Part shown: positions 12,301-24,030 of the stretch, piece by piece
How positions within the stretch are numbered: the stretch's first letter is position 1
How the letters are laid out: the number at the start of each line of letters is the position of its first letter
Assembly (NCBI RefSeq): GCF_020520425.1
Contig: NC_079490.1
Location: 7,130,001 to 7,194,000, forward strand
DNA from: Spinacia oleracea
Taxonomy: Eukaryota > Streptophyta > Magnoliopsida > Caryophyllales > Amaranthaceae
DNA length: 64,000 bases
Reading direction: 5' to 3'
Program-made: the position numbers and the translations under genes
The notes under the pieces: model-generated
Told to the model about the DNA's origin: nothing
The model's database searches: none
The model's input: the letters and a program-made list of their open reading frames with translations, nothing else

Positions 12301-13918
12301 CAGGTATTCACAAGAAATTTGCAGGTTGTGTTAATTCTTTGATTAAAATACATCAACACTGTGTACTGTGAACTGCAGGTAACAGCTGCCCTGGCTGTTG
12401 CTGAAGCTGCTTTTGAATTTGAGCACCGTGATTTGCACTGGTAAGCTGTTAATAGCCACTTACATGTCAAAGTCTTCCAGTATATTGTTCTGCTCAAGTC
12501 AAAGTATTTTTTCTTCCTAGGGGAAACATTCTTTTAAGCAGAAGAGAAACTACTGCTCTGCAGTTTACTCTTGAAGGAAGGACGGCATCCATTAAAACTC
12601 ATGGACTCCTGGTTTCCATAATAGATTTTACTCTGTCAAGGATCAATACAGGTAAATGTCAACGACTCTATGTACTCAAATCATTTGCTGTTTTTCTTCG
12701 TCATATTGATTTATTGATGTAATGATGTGCAATATATACAGGCAACACAATTCTCTATTTGAACTTATCCTCGGATCCCGAGCTTTTCGAAGGTCCCAAA
12801 GGAGATAAGCAAGTAATAAAAATATTCACAATCTCGTTCTTCCATTTGTATTTTCTCCTTTAATCTTTTTAATGAATTTGTTATTGAAATCTCAATCTTC
12901 TTGCAGTCAGAAACATATCGGAAGATGAGGGAGGTCACAGATGATTGCTGGGATGGAAGGTATGTTTCAGTCTGATGATGGAATCATGTGTTTTCATTTA
13001 TTTTTATTTGTTTATTTTGAAGGGAGACAACATCTAAATTTTAATTAAAAATGCATAATGTAAAGCATGGTTAGCTTTTACTTATTTCTTCTGCCCAATG
13101 TTTATTTGAACTCTTGCATTGATAAATAAGAGTAGTTGTAATGTTGTATCCATTTCAATCAAGTGATGAAGCCGTGGCTCCAGGATACAAGCGTCACGTA
13201 GTTGGTTTATGAAGTCTGTCTTTCTGTGAACACTGAACAGGCATTCTAATCTTATGATTGTCTATTGTGCTGGTCCGCAATCACTCTATTATTTTCAAAT
13301 CAAAAGATCAATGACTATTTCTTTTCTATTGAAACTTCATTAAATGCTGAATTTGCTTGAAATTTCTGTTGGCAGTTACCCAAAAACAAATGTGTTATGG
13401 TTGCAATATCTGGTGGATATCTTGTTGCTGAAGAAATCATTTGTAAGTACTGCATCTACATTGTTAAATTATCTAGTACATCAACAAATTCCAACCATTT
13501 TGCTCGAGTATAGGGCTAGAATAGATGAATAGGTTAAACTGAACTGATCTCAGTCTTAAGTAAATGGATTATAATTGCCTTTGACCAATTTGCTGTTATT
13601 TTAACTTTGTTTTGTCCAAATACCTTGGAATGTCTGTATGTCATGTTAAAATGGAGTGGAAAAACTAGTTATGTAGTTGAGCTATTTAGAATGAAGTGCA
13701 CTTCTAGTCTTTAATTGTTCATCATAGTCTGATTTTCGAAATTGGAGACTAGATCTCTCATATGGAGTCATGTCTAAATTTGTTACCAGAAACGTTCTGG
13801 AAAGGATGAAAGAGAGTTACGGTCCTTGAAGAAGCGAATGAGCAGTTATGATTCTTCAAAGGAAACGCTATCAGATCCTTTCTTCAGTAACATGCTCGTT
13901 GATTATGCTGTTGCTTGA
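6354..13918 (+). CDS. HASPIN: Haspin-type serine/threonine protein kinase
   Basis: Haspin phosphorylates histone H3 at Thr3 in mitosis and so recruits the chromosomal passenger complex. Exons: 6354-6535, 6643-6750, 6927-7020, 7867-8411, 10702-10825, 11478-11587, 11958-12069, 12211-12303, 12379-12440, 12521-12651, 12742-12812, 12907-12959, 13376-13442, 13790-13918. They sum to 1881 nt (626 aa), every join keeps frame and all introns are GT-AG. The N-terminal half is the divergent regulatory part (DLWSEI near the start, LLEESPSP in exon 4). The kinase domain starts near residue 310: Gly-rich loop GEGTFGEAF (319-327), Lys335 in CKIVPIDG, HRDLHWGN from His472, and DFT (512-514) replacing DFG, as is typical of haspin. 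The start is the first ATG in frame with DLWSEI. Intron 4 (2290 bp) holds an LTR element and intron 5 a 42 bp retroposon tail. Identification is firm from the motifs. Confidence 0.93.
8804..9124. repeat. Near-perfect palindrome with 150 bp arms
   Basis: 8804-8953 and 8975-9124 are reverse complements with roughly a dozen differences by eye. They are separated by a 21 bp spacer (8954-8974) that continues the inverted LTR sequence. Both arms match the 3' end of the LTR at 9903-10285. The transcribed RNA could fold into a long hairpin inside the haspin pre-mRNA. Confidence 0.9.
9393..9845 (+). repeat. Array of nine short covarying hairpins inside the LTR element
   Basis: Nine inverted repeats of 19-22 nt start at 9393, 9462, 9491, 9589, 9616, 9674, 9701, 9770 and 9825. 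Each has a 6-7 bp stem and a 7-8 nt loop usually beginning ACA. Stems change together on both sides: GCTAATG/CATTAGC, GTGGTG/CACCAC, ATTGGTG/CACCAAT, ACTGGTG/CATCAGT, GTTGGTA/TACCAAC, GTTGGTG/CATCAAC. Several occur as doublets with 6-8 nt between hairpins. No known function is assigned. Confidence 0.8.
9903..10285 (+). repeat. 3' LTR of the haspin-intron element
   Basis: It runs from TGTTAAAATG to TTTCTATCA. A TATA-like CTATAAATAGG lies at about 10085. Compared with the left-end copies it lacks a short segment between GAAACAA and GCTCTCGC. The last 100 bp are nearly identical to the right arm of the palindrome at 9025-9124. Confidence 0.8.
11387..11428 (+). mobile_element. 42 bp retroposon 3' tail (AU-SINE or RTE-LINE type)
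   Basis: The segment is CAGACCCC...TTTTGGGACTAAGG...(TTG)n, the 3' end typical of AU SINEs and their LINE partners. It is flanked by a perfect 18 bp direct repeat TACTCAGTATATTTGAAG (11369-11386 and 11429-11446), so it is a complete insertion event truncated to its tail. It lies in haspin intron 5. Confidence 0.8.
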
Positions 13919-16871
13919 GGAAGCTTGAAGCAAAACCCTGATGACAGATGCAGTACCAATGCTTGAGGCTTTTTTGCCATGACAGCTTTTTAAGTAGTAT
14001 CAAGTCATTAGTTCTTTTTTGTATCAACTCATTAAGTAGTTTTTTTTTGGGTACACAGAGGTTTAGGGTATGACACTTCTCACCTCTTAGTGAGAACCCT
14101 GTAATGGCTGTAAATGTTTCACCTGCTGTCAAGTTTGTACATGCATGTATGTATATTTATGTTTACATAGTCGCCCACTAGGATAGTTTGTAAGTTATCT
14201 GACTGAATTTATCTGAACTTATCTGAACTTATCTGAACTGAATTTCACCTTTTTGTATGAACAAAGGGAAAATGTTTTGATTTGCCACTCAGAAAAGATC
14301 CACTTTCCCTCAGCCTGCCAGAAATGGCTGCAACTGTGGCGACTGTCATCTGTGGTGGGTGTTTCTTGCTTTTTTATTTTATTTTTTAGCGTTTTTGAAT
14401 ATTTGGTTCGCATTTTCTGATCTAACTTTGTTGCTTTTGGCACTCCCACTAAGTTTATACGCGCAGAAAATATGATGCAAAGCTACAAACAGTACGCATA
14501 ATACGCGTGCTCAATGGTTCATGCTTTAGAGCTCTTTGGTGCATGAAATTGAGACGAACAACCAATATTATGGATATTGGTATCAATTGTATGGGACTTT
14601 TTACCGACTACCAAGCGGACTATATCGAGTTTATCTTCTCTATTGCGCGTGTAACGTTTTCGGATCCAATTCATTTTGTTAACTTGGTTATCAAATTATC
14701 CAAATTAAAAGAACTTAAACCCGCATATAGTCACCATCATCCATATTGGATTGCGGGTCAAAGGAAGAGACATGGATAAGTTTGAGGAATACTTTTTTTT
14801 TGGTAGAAAGTTTGGAGAATACTTTTGAATTCATGACATTGAACATGTATGCCAATGCCTAAAGTTTTTCCTTTTCATTCCCTGCCTTCCCCCACACAGT
14901 CATCCACCCAGCCAAACATAAAAAAACAAGGGCTTTAGATTTTACACCTTTGTTGTAGAATTTTTACTTAAAGATGTCACTGTGACCGGCCGACTCCAAG
15001 CACGACCCTGCCTAGACGAAAAAAAGCACAACCCGACACAAACAAAAAGTCGTGGGCCGTGGAGGGGTGGACTGGTCTGGGCCACATTTTTGGAAAAAAC
15101 ACGACAAGGTATGACATGATACAACCTGGCTCGACAAAACACGTCGAATTAAGTGAAAATAAGTTTAGTCATGACGGCTCTGGCCCTATTCAGCAGGAGG
15201 GCTTGGGTTGTTCCCTGGACATGTTTTTTATATTCTTTGCACGACCTAGTCCGACACGTTACAAGTGGTCTTGATGTGCCTATTTAGGCGTTCCTTGGGT
15301 TCTAGCTCGGTCCCAATTGAATCCGCAGGCCCAATACAGTGAATACACGTGGATTCGGCACGAAACACAGCCAGACACGACATACAACCATCTTAAGTTT
15401 TACTAGACCTACTTTCGCTAGCTAAAAGGTTGAGAGTTCGTATCTTATCTATCTTTTACGTCCTGACGCCCCCTTCAAATCCCAAAAAAAGGACTAATAT
15501 AGATAATATTAATTTGTTGGAGATTGATATTCAAAAAGTTGAATGGTTACACCTCATATATGATGCCAGAAGCACATTTTTCTGAAAAAGATATAATAAA
15601 GCAAGATAATAAAATCCTGATGATCGAGCCAACTTGTGAGGAAAAAGAAGATGATGAGACTAAGAAGTAATCTAAGTAGCACATGCACTAAGACTAAGCT
15701 AAGAAACCAAGATTCTAGCGCCCAGAATAGGATTAGTGGGTTATTATCTGTTAATCACTTCCTTAATCCTTTTGTTAAGGTCTGATTCTGACGTAAAGAA
15801 CTAAAGACCCCCTTTGTTTTGGGTCTAAATTATTTATTATTGTTATCTAAAATTAATTAATTACACTAAATGTGATCTGAATGCCTGTTTAAGTTAAGCC
15901 ATCTTTTGGCCTTGCTTTCTGGCTTTGTAGAAGCCTTTTTGACAATTAAATTAAAGTTAAGATTTTTCTTAAACAAAAGTTTATCTCAAATGGGGATTGG
16001 CGCCCAAATTTGCGCATTTTAGATGCTGGACAAGAGTGCACACTGTACATTAATTATGGTGTACCCAAAAAATACAAGTGTTGTGAAAAAAAAACATGAG
16101 TTATGTTATTTATTTACAAGTATTAAATGAAAAAACAAAAGAACTCTTCTCATGTTCTTTTATTATAATATCATGTTTTTTTAGAAGAGATTGGTTTTGA
16201 CATTGCTCTTTGCGAGTAGAGCACATTTTATAGTAGGAAGGCTAAGCCAGAATTAATTCTCGTTCTTTTACCTATGTACTACATATGTTCTTTGGGGGCA
16301 TTATGCGCGTTGTCATCCATGTGTATAGTCCACAAATTGCCTAATTCGCACAAGAAGGGCTATCAAATAAAGAAAACTATTTGGTTCAACTTAATTTACT
16401 GAAATTAATATATTTGAATTGAACCTAAACTTATTTTTGCTGAAAAATTTTACTCTGTATTTGTGTGCATATAATTGCCAAAAAAAACTTATTTTTACTG
16501 AACTGAATTGAACTTATCCAACTTATATGAAGATATTTTTGCTGAAATAAGTCAAATTAAGTTGAAACAAACCAACCCTAATAAAAACTTTGGCTAAAAT
16601 TTGCTTTTTTTTTGTTTAATTGAATTAATTGGTGCATGGAGTAGTCCAACTTTAAGCAAAGATTTGTACACATGCATGGTTTTGTTATACACAATGATTC
16701 ATCCTATTCCTTTCTTATCAAGTTATCTTCAGTTGGTGACGTTGGTTTTGCACTATGAGCACATAGTGATGTTTGTTTTATCAAATGTTCCTTAGATAAA
16801 CATATCCTTAATCTCTCTTTGCGGCCGTTTTCTTTATGTTTTTTCTACATTCTACTATGTAGTTAGGTAGT
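13919..16871. other. Haspin 3' end and intergenic DNA
   Basis: The haspin 3' UTR probably runs to about 14160. After it I see no gene. About 14990-15400 is a GC-richer repeat with scattered CACGAC and CCGACACG words, apparently an old transposon piece. Short tracts of TGAACTTATCTGAACTTA near 14200 and 16380-16560 recur elsewhere in the window (28256, 40660, 56090, 58430-58920) and mark a dispersed MITE-like family. An open frame of 90 codons at 14507-14779 has no recognisable domain. Confidence 0.5.
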
Positions 16872-17232
16872 CTTAGACAGAGAGTTTATCACTATTATAT
16901 TTTTAGAGTGGGACCATTATTATAACAAATAAGATCAAAGAGGGCAATCAAAATATTTCGTCCTCTTTGTTAGTTATATTGAAGGGTAATTAAATAATTC
17001 TGCCCTCTTTATGAAAATGGAATATTAAAGAAGGCAATTAAGTAATTTCGCCCTGTTTGCTCATATCAACAAAGACAATACAATGTCGTCCTGTTTGATT
17101 TGTTCTACTAGGACGATTTTATTATCGCCTTTCTTTTGACGATAAAATCGCCCTCCTTACTTCTGATTCTTGTAGTGCTACTCCACTCAGAGGTCCACTC
17201 GAAAATATAATAGCGATAAACTCTTTGTCTAA
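16872..17232. mobile_element. TIR element with a CACTA-like end inside
   Basis: TTAGACAGAGAGTTTATC...TATTATATTTT at 16872-16904 is the inverted counterpart of 17202-17232 (about 32 bp, few mismatches). Between them are repeated motifs of the type TTCGTCCTCTTTG and GGGCAATTAA, and GATTCTTGTAGTG at 17165-17177 reads in reverse as CACTACAAGAATC, the typical CACTA terminus. No clear target duplication was found. It may be a CACTA-derived MITE or a composite. Confidence 0.45.
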
Positions 17233-17234
17233 CG

Positions 17235-17325
17235 CTACCAATCCACTCATAACTCACCCCAAGTCCGAATTAGCCCTAAGGGTGAACCGGGTGGTACACC
17301 ATGAAGAAAAAAAAATTAGAGTAGA
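17235..17325 (+). repeat. SINE fragment (same family as 39941-40111)
   Basis: The stretch AAGTCCGAATTAGCCCTAAGG and its flanks, ending in an A-rich tail, match the 3' part of the complete SINE at 39941-40111 on the other strand. The tRNA-like 5' part is absent or too diverged to see. Confidence 0.6.
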
Positions 17326-17411
17326 CCGGCACATGTGGTACACGTACCACATACTACTCCCTCCGTATTTTTTTAAGAGATACACTTGGCCGGGCACGGG
17401 TATTAAGAAAA

Positions 17412-19250
17412 CGGTTTTTTCATGAAATGCCCCTGAGGTTTGCAAAAACGCACCAAATACCCTCGCGTCTTTTGAATCACATAATATACCCCTATTTTTG
17501 CCTAAGTTTGCACCAAATACCCCTAATCCGACCTTCCGTTAGTCTTCCGTTAAGTCATGTTTATAATTCACAGAATGCCCCTATTTATAAACTTATTGCA
17601 CAATATAGACCTATTGCAGAATTTGATTCTAATGAAGCTATAAGGGCGTGGGGCTTATCATCTTTATGTAAGCAAACTACCAATCACCCCTCTTATACGA
17701 ATTAGTTAAAATCGGTAAAACTATACGCACTACCAAACCGTAATCAACAAATTTGGTCATCATAAATGGTGAAGATAATCTCTCAGTACAAATTGTATCA
17801 AGATGACATTCTCAAATTAAGAAAAAACAAAAATTCAGCTTCATTGGTAATTCAAATAATCTTCTACAGCAAAATACATTTTATTTTCTCAGTAACTAAT
17901 CCTCTCAGTACGTAACTAATCTATGTTTCCCACTAATTGTAGCCTTTACTTGTATTATTTCTCAACTGAGGATCCTATGCCTTATTTTTGGTTCCAGCAG
18001 CAGTAGAAGGTCAAGCTCGATTGTTGACCTGGGGCTCAGCAGGGTCTTCCACAAGCCCCCGAAGTCATATTTTTCCTAGCATTTTCAAAGCTCTGGGTAT
18101 AAACACCTTCACCTCCATTCTCCCAACCACCAAACGGTGGCACCTTTGCCCATGCCTCTTTGGCAAACCACCACCACCTTCACCTCCTCCGACTCTGTAA
18201 TAATCAAAGAAATTTGAAATGCTCAAACAACAAATCCAATAAGAAATTGATTGAGTTGAATTATACCGTTAGCATAGTTCATCTATTAACAAAACAACAA
18301 TAACCTCTTTCCACAATTTGTTCACCTAATTTTGGAAGTTTGAAGTAAAATTAACAGCCTAAAATGAAGAAATTCATCTATTAACAAAACAACAACACAA
18401 CCTCTTTAAATTAATATCAAGAGAGAGGGAGAGAGAGAAGAATAGAGTGTGGTACCTCAGGGCTAGCAACGAGCAGCAGATAACAACCACAACAAGAGTA
18501 CTCCAATTTCCAACAAGGAAAGACAACAACAGCCCCAGCAACCTCAAAGACGAGGACGGTGGAGGCGAGCCCAAAAACCGAGCAAGAGGCGGTGACACAA
18601 CCCTCTCGCCGGTGGTGAGTGAGAAATTAGAGAAAAAGAAGAAATTAGACAAAATAAATTTGGGTTTTTGAGATTTCCATCAAAATCAATTCACTCAATT
18701 AAAAAGGAAAATTTTAGAAAGATCGCCATATAGGATGAAGTGCAACTGGACAACCGATAGAGGCACGACCACCATTGACGGCGGTGGACGGGGAAGGAGA
18801 GATAATGAGCAACAATCTTACACCAACAACACTAAATTCAGTAACACTTAATCGATTGGGGATGGGAGATGACGGTGGCGACCGGGTCACCGATGCCATC
18901 GACGGTGCAATTGAGGAAGTCGAACCCTAGGCCAGCGTTAGCGACGGTAGCGGGGGCGAAGGTGGTGACAACGGTGATGAGTGGTGTTGGTTCATTGGGT
19001 GGGTTGTGTGGGAGGAGAGAGAAAGTTTGGGTGGGTTAAGTGGAATGAATGGGGATTTAAGCTAAGGATCGCGCCAAATAACACACAAGGGCAAAAATGT
19101 AAACTCCTGCTAACGGCAGACTAACGCCGTTAACTCAAAAGTGCATCTCATGAACAGAACGTAAAAATAGGGGTATATTATGTGATTCAAAAGACGCGAG
19201 GGTATTTGGTGCGTTTTTGCAAACCTCGAGGGCATTTCATGAAAAAACCG
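17412..19250. mobile_element. Non-autonomous Mutator-like element (Pack-MULE)
   Basis: The terminal inverted repeats start CGGTTTTTTCATGAAATGCC and stay nearly identical for about 87 bp, then continue with weaker similarity. They are flanked by a perfect 9 bp duplication TTAAGAAAA (17403-17411 and 19251-19259). There is no transposase. The interior carries sequence resembling a plant NOI/RIN4 gene fragment, so this is a gene-carrying MULE. Confidence 0.88.
17985..18194 (-). pseudogene. Captured NOI (RIN4-like) domain fragment
   Basis: On the minus strand, after a plausible splice acceptor (TTATTACAG ending at 18195), one frame reads AKVPPFGGWENGGEGVYTQ followed by SFENARKNMTSG. This resembles the NOI/AvrRpt cleavage-site domain of plant RIN4-related proteins (P.FG.W......YT..F..ARK). 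The same frame has a stop just upstream in the exon. The likely C-terminal EDPAEPQ segment is in another frame, so it is broken. NOI proteins are small membrane-linked targets in plant immunity. The parent gene is not in the window. Confidence 0.5.
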
Positions 19251-19280
19251 TTAAGAAAAATAATTGAATGAAATAAAATA

Positions 19281-19421
19281 CGGATTTTTCACCAAATGCC
19301 CCTGAGGTTTACTTTAATGCACCAAATACCCCTAAACTTTCCAAAATGCACCAAACACCCCTGACGTATGCAATAATATCATTAAATGCCCTTTTGTCTG
19401 ACGGACGTTAACCCTCCGTTA
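19281..19421 (+). repeat. Left TIR of the autonomous MULE
   Basis: It begins CGGATTTTTCACCAAATGCC and ends ACCCTCCGTTA, and is the reverse complement of 24613-24753. An A-run (about 19475-19497) and a pyrimidine-rich leader follow inside the element. Confidence 0.9.
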
Positions 19422-19996
19422 CCATGTTTTTACCTTGTTGCCCTTACTTGTCCTTTCTGGCGCCATATCAAAAAAGAAAAAAAAAAAAAAAAAAAAATTC
19501 AAAACCTAACTTCCCAACTTCTTCCTCGACATTTCTCTCTGTTCTCTTACACCATTAGAGAGCACTTGAGTACCAAACCAAAGAGAGAGAAAGATCGAAA
19601 TTCGCTGGGATTTGTGTAAAACAACTCGCAATAGTTAGTCGAAGTAAATCCCCACGAAAAGATCGACAATTTGGTCCAAAAATCTGCAGTTTTCGCGAGT
19701 CCTACAAAAGTGGGTGCAAGGAGAGCAAAGGACTGGAATTTGTGGCTTCAACTTCATCAAAATTGTGTCAAGGTTAGTTCACTCAATTCGTTTCTTGTTC
19801 TTGGTGCTATTTTTTGCGAATTTTGCTTTGATTAGGGTTAGGGTTTTGCTAAAATCGTGATTTTTCCATGAGATGGGTTAACTTGAATTTTTGGGTGTTA
19901 ATGGTAAAACATAGTGTCTGGTTGTGCTTTGTTGTTTTGCCTAATGATTTAGTTCATTAATTTGAATTTTTGTGTTGTGTTTATTGTTTGTATAGG

Positions 19997-22900
19997 ATGG
20001 TCGCAATTTGGTTGTTATGTCATTATAATGATCGGAATTTTGATGTGAAGGTACAAGATACTGATGAAACGAACTACATGGATTTGGTTGATGACTTGTT
20101 TGATGATTCTATTAAGCAAGATGTTCTGATTCCCGATTTATTTAGATTGTTTTATGTTAATCCTAGTACGAATAAAAGAGTAGAATTGTTGAATGATGTT
20201 GGTTTGATGGGCATGTGGGGTTTATTTAAGCGCACAGATACTGTGGAAATATGGATAGAGAAGGCAAATGAGAAGGAAACTTCAATCCAATTTAGGACTG
20301 CAGTTAAGAAAAGGAAGGATAGGAAGGAAAGGAAGGCTGCAGAACTTAGAAGGAAAGCTGAGGAGTTTGAGAGGGAGAGGGAAGAGGAAAGGAGAAGGTT
20401 AGAAAGGGAGGCTGAGATTCAAAGGGATTTGGAGGAGCAATTGGCAAACACAGTGGCAGTTGAGGTGCCTGTGTATGATGTTGAGGATTTAAGCGTAGAG
20501 TACGTACGTGTTTACAGCTCACAACATGCTGACTGCTTTTCCCCGGGAGGTTCCCAACCACCAAATACACAAAAAGAGCCTTCACCACCACCAAGAGAGC
20601 CCTCACCACCACCAAATGTTCCATCACCACCAAGAGAGCCCTCACCACCACCAAATAATCCATCACCACCACCAAGAAGTCCCTCACCACCACCAAATAA
20701 TCCATCACCACCACCAAGAAGTCCCTCACCACCACCAACCTCACCACAGACACAACCACAGCAACAACAACAACAGAAAGAACATCAGCAACAACCACAA
20801 ACAGAACATCAACAACAACAACAAACAGAACAACAGCAACACCAACCCACAGAACAGCAGCAACAACATCAAACAGAACACCAGCCAGATCAGACACCCC
20901 CTCCTAACAGGGCTGAGTTAAACAAAGGGAGGGGTTTCAGAATTTCCAGAAGTCATGCTAAGAAGACGGGTGAGTTTGTTCCTAAGAAGAGGGGGGGAAG
21001 GCCTGCTGGTTCAAGGGTGAGGAAACCCACTGCATACAATGTGGAGGAAGAGGAGCAATGGGATGATGAGAGTGATGATGAAAATTTTGAGGAGAGTGAG
21101 AGTGATAGTGAAACTGGTTTCAACTCCGACGATTTCATTGACGAAGAAATTGAAGAAGATGAAGAACAAGATGTTCTTAAGGAGGTAATTTCTGAGAGAA
21201 GTTTTGAGGATCATTTAGATGGGAGTAATAAGCTGGATAATTTGTATGCAAATGGGAAAGTTGTGGGAAGCATGCCATGGGGGACTATCAAGTTGCAACC
21301 ATGGATGATATTCCAAAGCAAGACACACTTCATGGAGGTCTTCAGAGACTTCTGTATTCAAGAGGGATTTGCTGTGAGTGTTGAAAAGGCTGATACAACC
21401 AGATTCACTGCAATGTGTCTGGTTGAGTCATGCAATTGGAGGATCCATGCCTGTGTGTTGTTGGATGGGGTCAGTTGGGCCATTAAAACTCTTGTCAGTG
21501 AGCACAAGTCTTGTGGGAGACTTGAGGAGAATCCCATGGTGACATCTCAGTGGCTATGCACCAAACTACTTCCTGACATTGAAGCAAATCCAGAAATCCC
21601 AATTAAGACACTTCAAAGAAAGGCATTGGGGATTTATAGGGTACAAGTGAAACAGAGGTTGATGTACAAGGTGAGAAGCCTCGGGAGGCAGCAAATTTAT
21701 GGAGGTTTTGATGAGTCATATGCCCTTTTACCATCCTATGCTGAAATGATCAAATCTACCAATCCTGGGAGTTATGCCTTGGTCACTTGGACTGCAGATT
21801 CTGGTAACGTGACACCCCGTTTCAAGGCTTGCTTTTTCTCCTTTGCTGCACAAGTTAGGGGTTTCTTAAGAGGTTGTAGGCCTATCATAGGCATTGATGG
21901 TGCACATTTGAGTGGATACTATAAGGGAATTCTCCTCACTGCAGTTGCTATCGATGGGAATAATGAGATTTTTCCATTAGCCTATAGCATTGTGAGTACG
22001 GAGAGTATGGACACATGGTCCTATTTTTTCAGAAGTTTGAAGGCTTTGTTTGTTCAACATGGGTGCCAGAGGGATGACTGGACTTTTATTAGTGACAGAA
22101 TGAGGGTAATTACTCCTCCCTTTCTTGGTTTTTATTATTTGTAGTATTGTTTATATTTTTTCAGTTTTCTGGTTATTGAAACTTGGAATTGTGTTATGCA
22201 GGGAGTAGAATCTGCTTTGTATGATGTTTTCCCCAAAGCAGTCAGGAGGGTCTGTGCTCAGCATCTGTATACCAACTGCAGACAAGCTGGATACAGTGGC
22301 ACAGCCTTCCATGACTTGTTCTGGGTTGCTGCTGATGCATACAATCCATATATCTTCAACAAAGCCATGGAAAAGATTGGCAAACTCATCCCAGAAGCAG
22401 TGGGATATCTTGACAAAGTGCCTGAACAGTGGTCCAGACACAAGTTTGATGTTGGGGTCACTTGTGATCACAACACCACCAACTTTGTGGAATCCTTCAA
22501 CGCGTGTACCAAACCCTTTAGGGATCTTCCTGTTTTGTCACTTCTTGAAGGTAATCCTTTACATTTTATCCTATTTTTGTGTCATTGGAACTTATTTATT
22601 TAGGTTTGTATTCAAGTGTCCGAGTCGGGTTTGTGTTCAAGTGTCCGAGTCGGGTATGTGTTCAAGTTTCCGAGTCGGGTATTTATTTTGCATTAAAATG
22701 TGTGATGCCAATTATTGTATTCTGTTATGTTAGAAATAAGGTCTTGGTGCATGACGAAGATCGGGGCCAGATTTGATAAAGCTGTTGACATTGGACCCGA
22801 TCAATTGAAGCCATATGCTACTAAGGAGCTTGAAGAGTGGAGTGCTGACTCGAGGTTCTGTTATGCAACTAATGCTGGGGGGGGTGAATTTGAGGTTTTA

Positions 22901-23419
22901 GATGGTCATGTGAAGTTCCCTATTAGGCTTGCTGCTAGAGTTTGTGGTTGTGGGAAATGGCAAGGGTGTGGTATACCTTGCAAGCATGCTATTAGGGTAA
23001 TATACCATCAAAGACTCAATCCTACAGATTTTGTTTCTCCTTACTTCAAAGGGGCAGCCTATAAGCTCACATACTCAGAGCATATTCACCCCATGCCTGA
23101 CTCAACACAGTGGCCTACATTTGAGCTACCTAGGATTCTTCCCCCACTAATGAGAAGGGCAGCTGGCAGACCAGCCAAGCAGAGAAGAAGAGGTGCTCAT
23201 GAGAAGAAGAGGGGGAAAAGAAACACCACTGTCAAGTGTGGGAAATGCAAGCAAATTGGGCATAACTCAAGAACCTGTAAAGGAGGTTCCACTGCAAAAC
23301 AGAGGAAAGAATCTGCTGCAGCTGCTGCTGGTTCTGCTGGTGCATCAACATCTGGTGCTAGGAAGAGGAAGGATCCAACATCTAATGCATCGAGCAGCAA
23401 GAAGTCCAAAGCTGCATAA
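19997..23419 (+). CDS. MULE transposase (MURA-like)
   Basis: Exons 19997-22105, 22202-22550 and 22734-23419 give 3144 nt and 1047 aa without a stop. The start is the ATG just after a probable 5'-UTR intron (donor near 19772, acceptor at 19995). In order: an N-terminal acidic region; a charged coiled-coil stretch (about 100-145); PSPPP repeats (about 192-250); a Q/H-rich tract (to about 298); an acidic region (about 350-400); a Mutator-type zinc DNA-binding domain (CLVESCNWRIHACVL near 475); the MULE catalytic domain with GIDGAHLSG, FISDR and NFVESFN; a SWIM finger CGCGKWQGCGIPCKHA (about 889-905); and a C-terminal knuckle CGKCKQIGHNSRTC (about 986-1000). It should cut and join the element ends. 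It looks intact, but activity is inference. Confidence 0.9.
22611..22685 (+). repeat. Three 25 bp tandem repeats in transposase intron 2
   Basis: TTCAAGTGTCCGAGTCGGGT plus five bases occurs three times in a row with few changes, inside the intron 22551-22733. Confidence 0.85.
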
Positions 23420-23652
23420 CTAGAAGTAAGCTTAGGATTCAGTTTAGTATTTCTGTTTTAAAGCTTAGGTTTATTTTGAAAAACAACTTAGGTTGTGGCA
23501 CATTTTGGCATTTTTTTGTAAAGCTACCCACAACTTGATGTTCGGTTTATTTTGGAAACAAACTATTCCAGTTACGAGTTCAAAGACTTGCATATTATTG
23601 ATAAATGAAATTCATGTGCTCGTGCCATTACAACCATCATTGTTTGTCTTGA

Positions 23653-24030
23653 TTACTTCTTTACTACAAACATTAGACACAAAAACATTACAATTCCTAT
23701 TTTAATTGCTGCAGCTTGGAATTTTTTGAGCTCTTTCACTCTTTTCTTCAGTTTCTTCAGTTCGTCACTTATATTGTCGTTGTCTTCCGATGTTCCCTCA
23801 TACTCTATATTGCTCTGTTGCTGTTGCTGTTGTTGATTTTGGTGTAGAACACTTCCTTTGCACCACATAAAATGGTTACAAGGATCACACTTGTAATATA
23901 GCCTCTGTGGATTTTTGGATGTCTCGGAGCTTTTTATTGCACATTTTTTGGAACAAATAGGACAACATTTGTTTGGAACAAGTATGTATGGAAACAGATT
24001 GGATGATGATGTATTGGAACAAGAACTCAT
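23653..24030 (-). CDS. GRF-type zinc-finger protein encoded by the MULE
   Basis: A 125-aa frame on the minus strand ends 233 bp from the transposase stop codon, so the two genes converge. The N-terminal third has CCPICSKKCAIKSSETSKN followed by PQRLYYKCDPCNHFMWCKG, matching a GRF zinc finger (C..C, then NP.R.YY.C, then C..F.W). A Q-run follows, then a charged coiled-coil segment (ELKKLKKRVKELKKF) and a hydrophobic C-terminal segment (IGIVMFLCLMFVV) that could span a membrane. Upstream on the same strand (24031-24350) is CAA/CAG-rich sequence that may be leader. A role as accessory protein, like the second gene of maize MuDR, is inference. Confidence 0.7.
   Translation of the reverse strand: MSSCSNTSSSNLFPYILVPNKCCPICSKKCAIKSSETSKNPQRLYYKCDPCNHFMWCKGSVLHQNQQQQQQQSNIEYEGTSEDNDNISDELKKLKKRVKELKKFQAAAIKIGIVMFLCLMFVVKK

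Noticed and set aside
14507-14779. 90-codon plus-strand frame
   Set aside because: No recognisable motif, no splice or neighbour context, and the composition is like intergenic DNA.
20346-21214. Val- and Ser-rich minus-strand frames opposite the transposase
   Set aside because: Antisense shadows of the PSPPP, Gln-rich and acidic tracts of the transposase.
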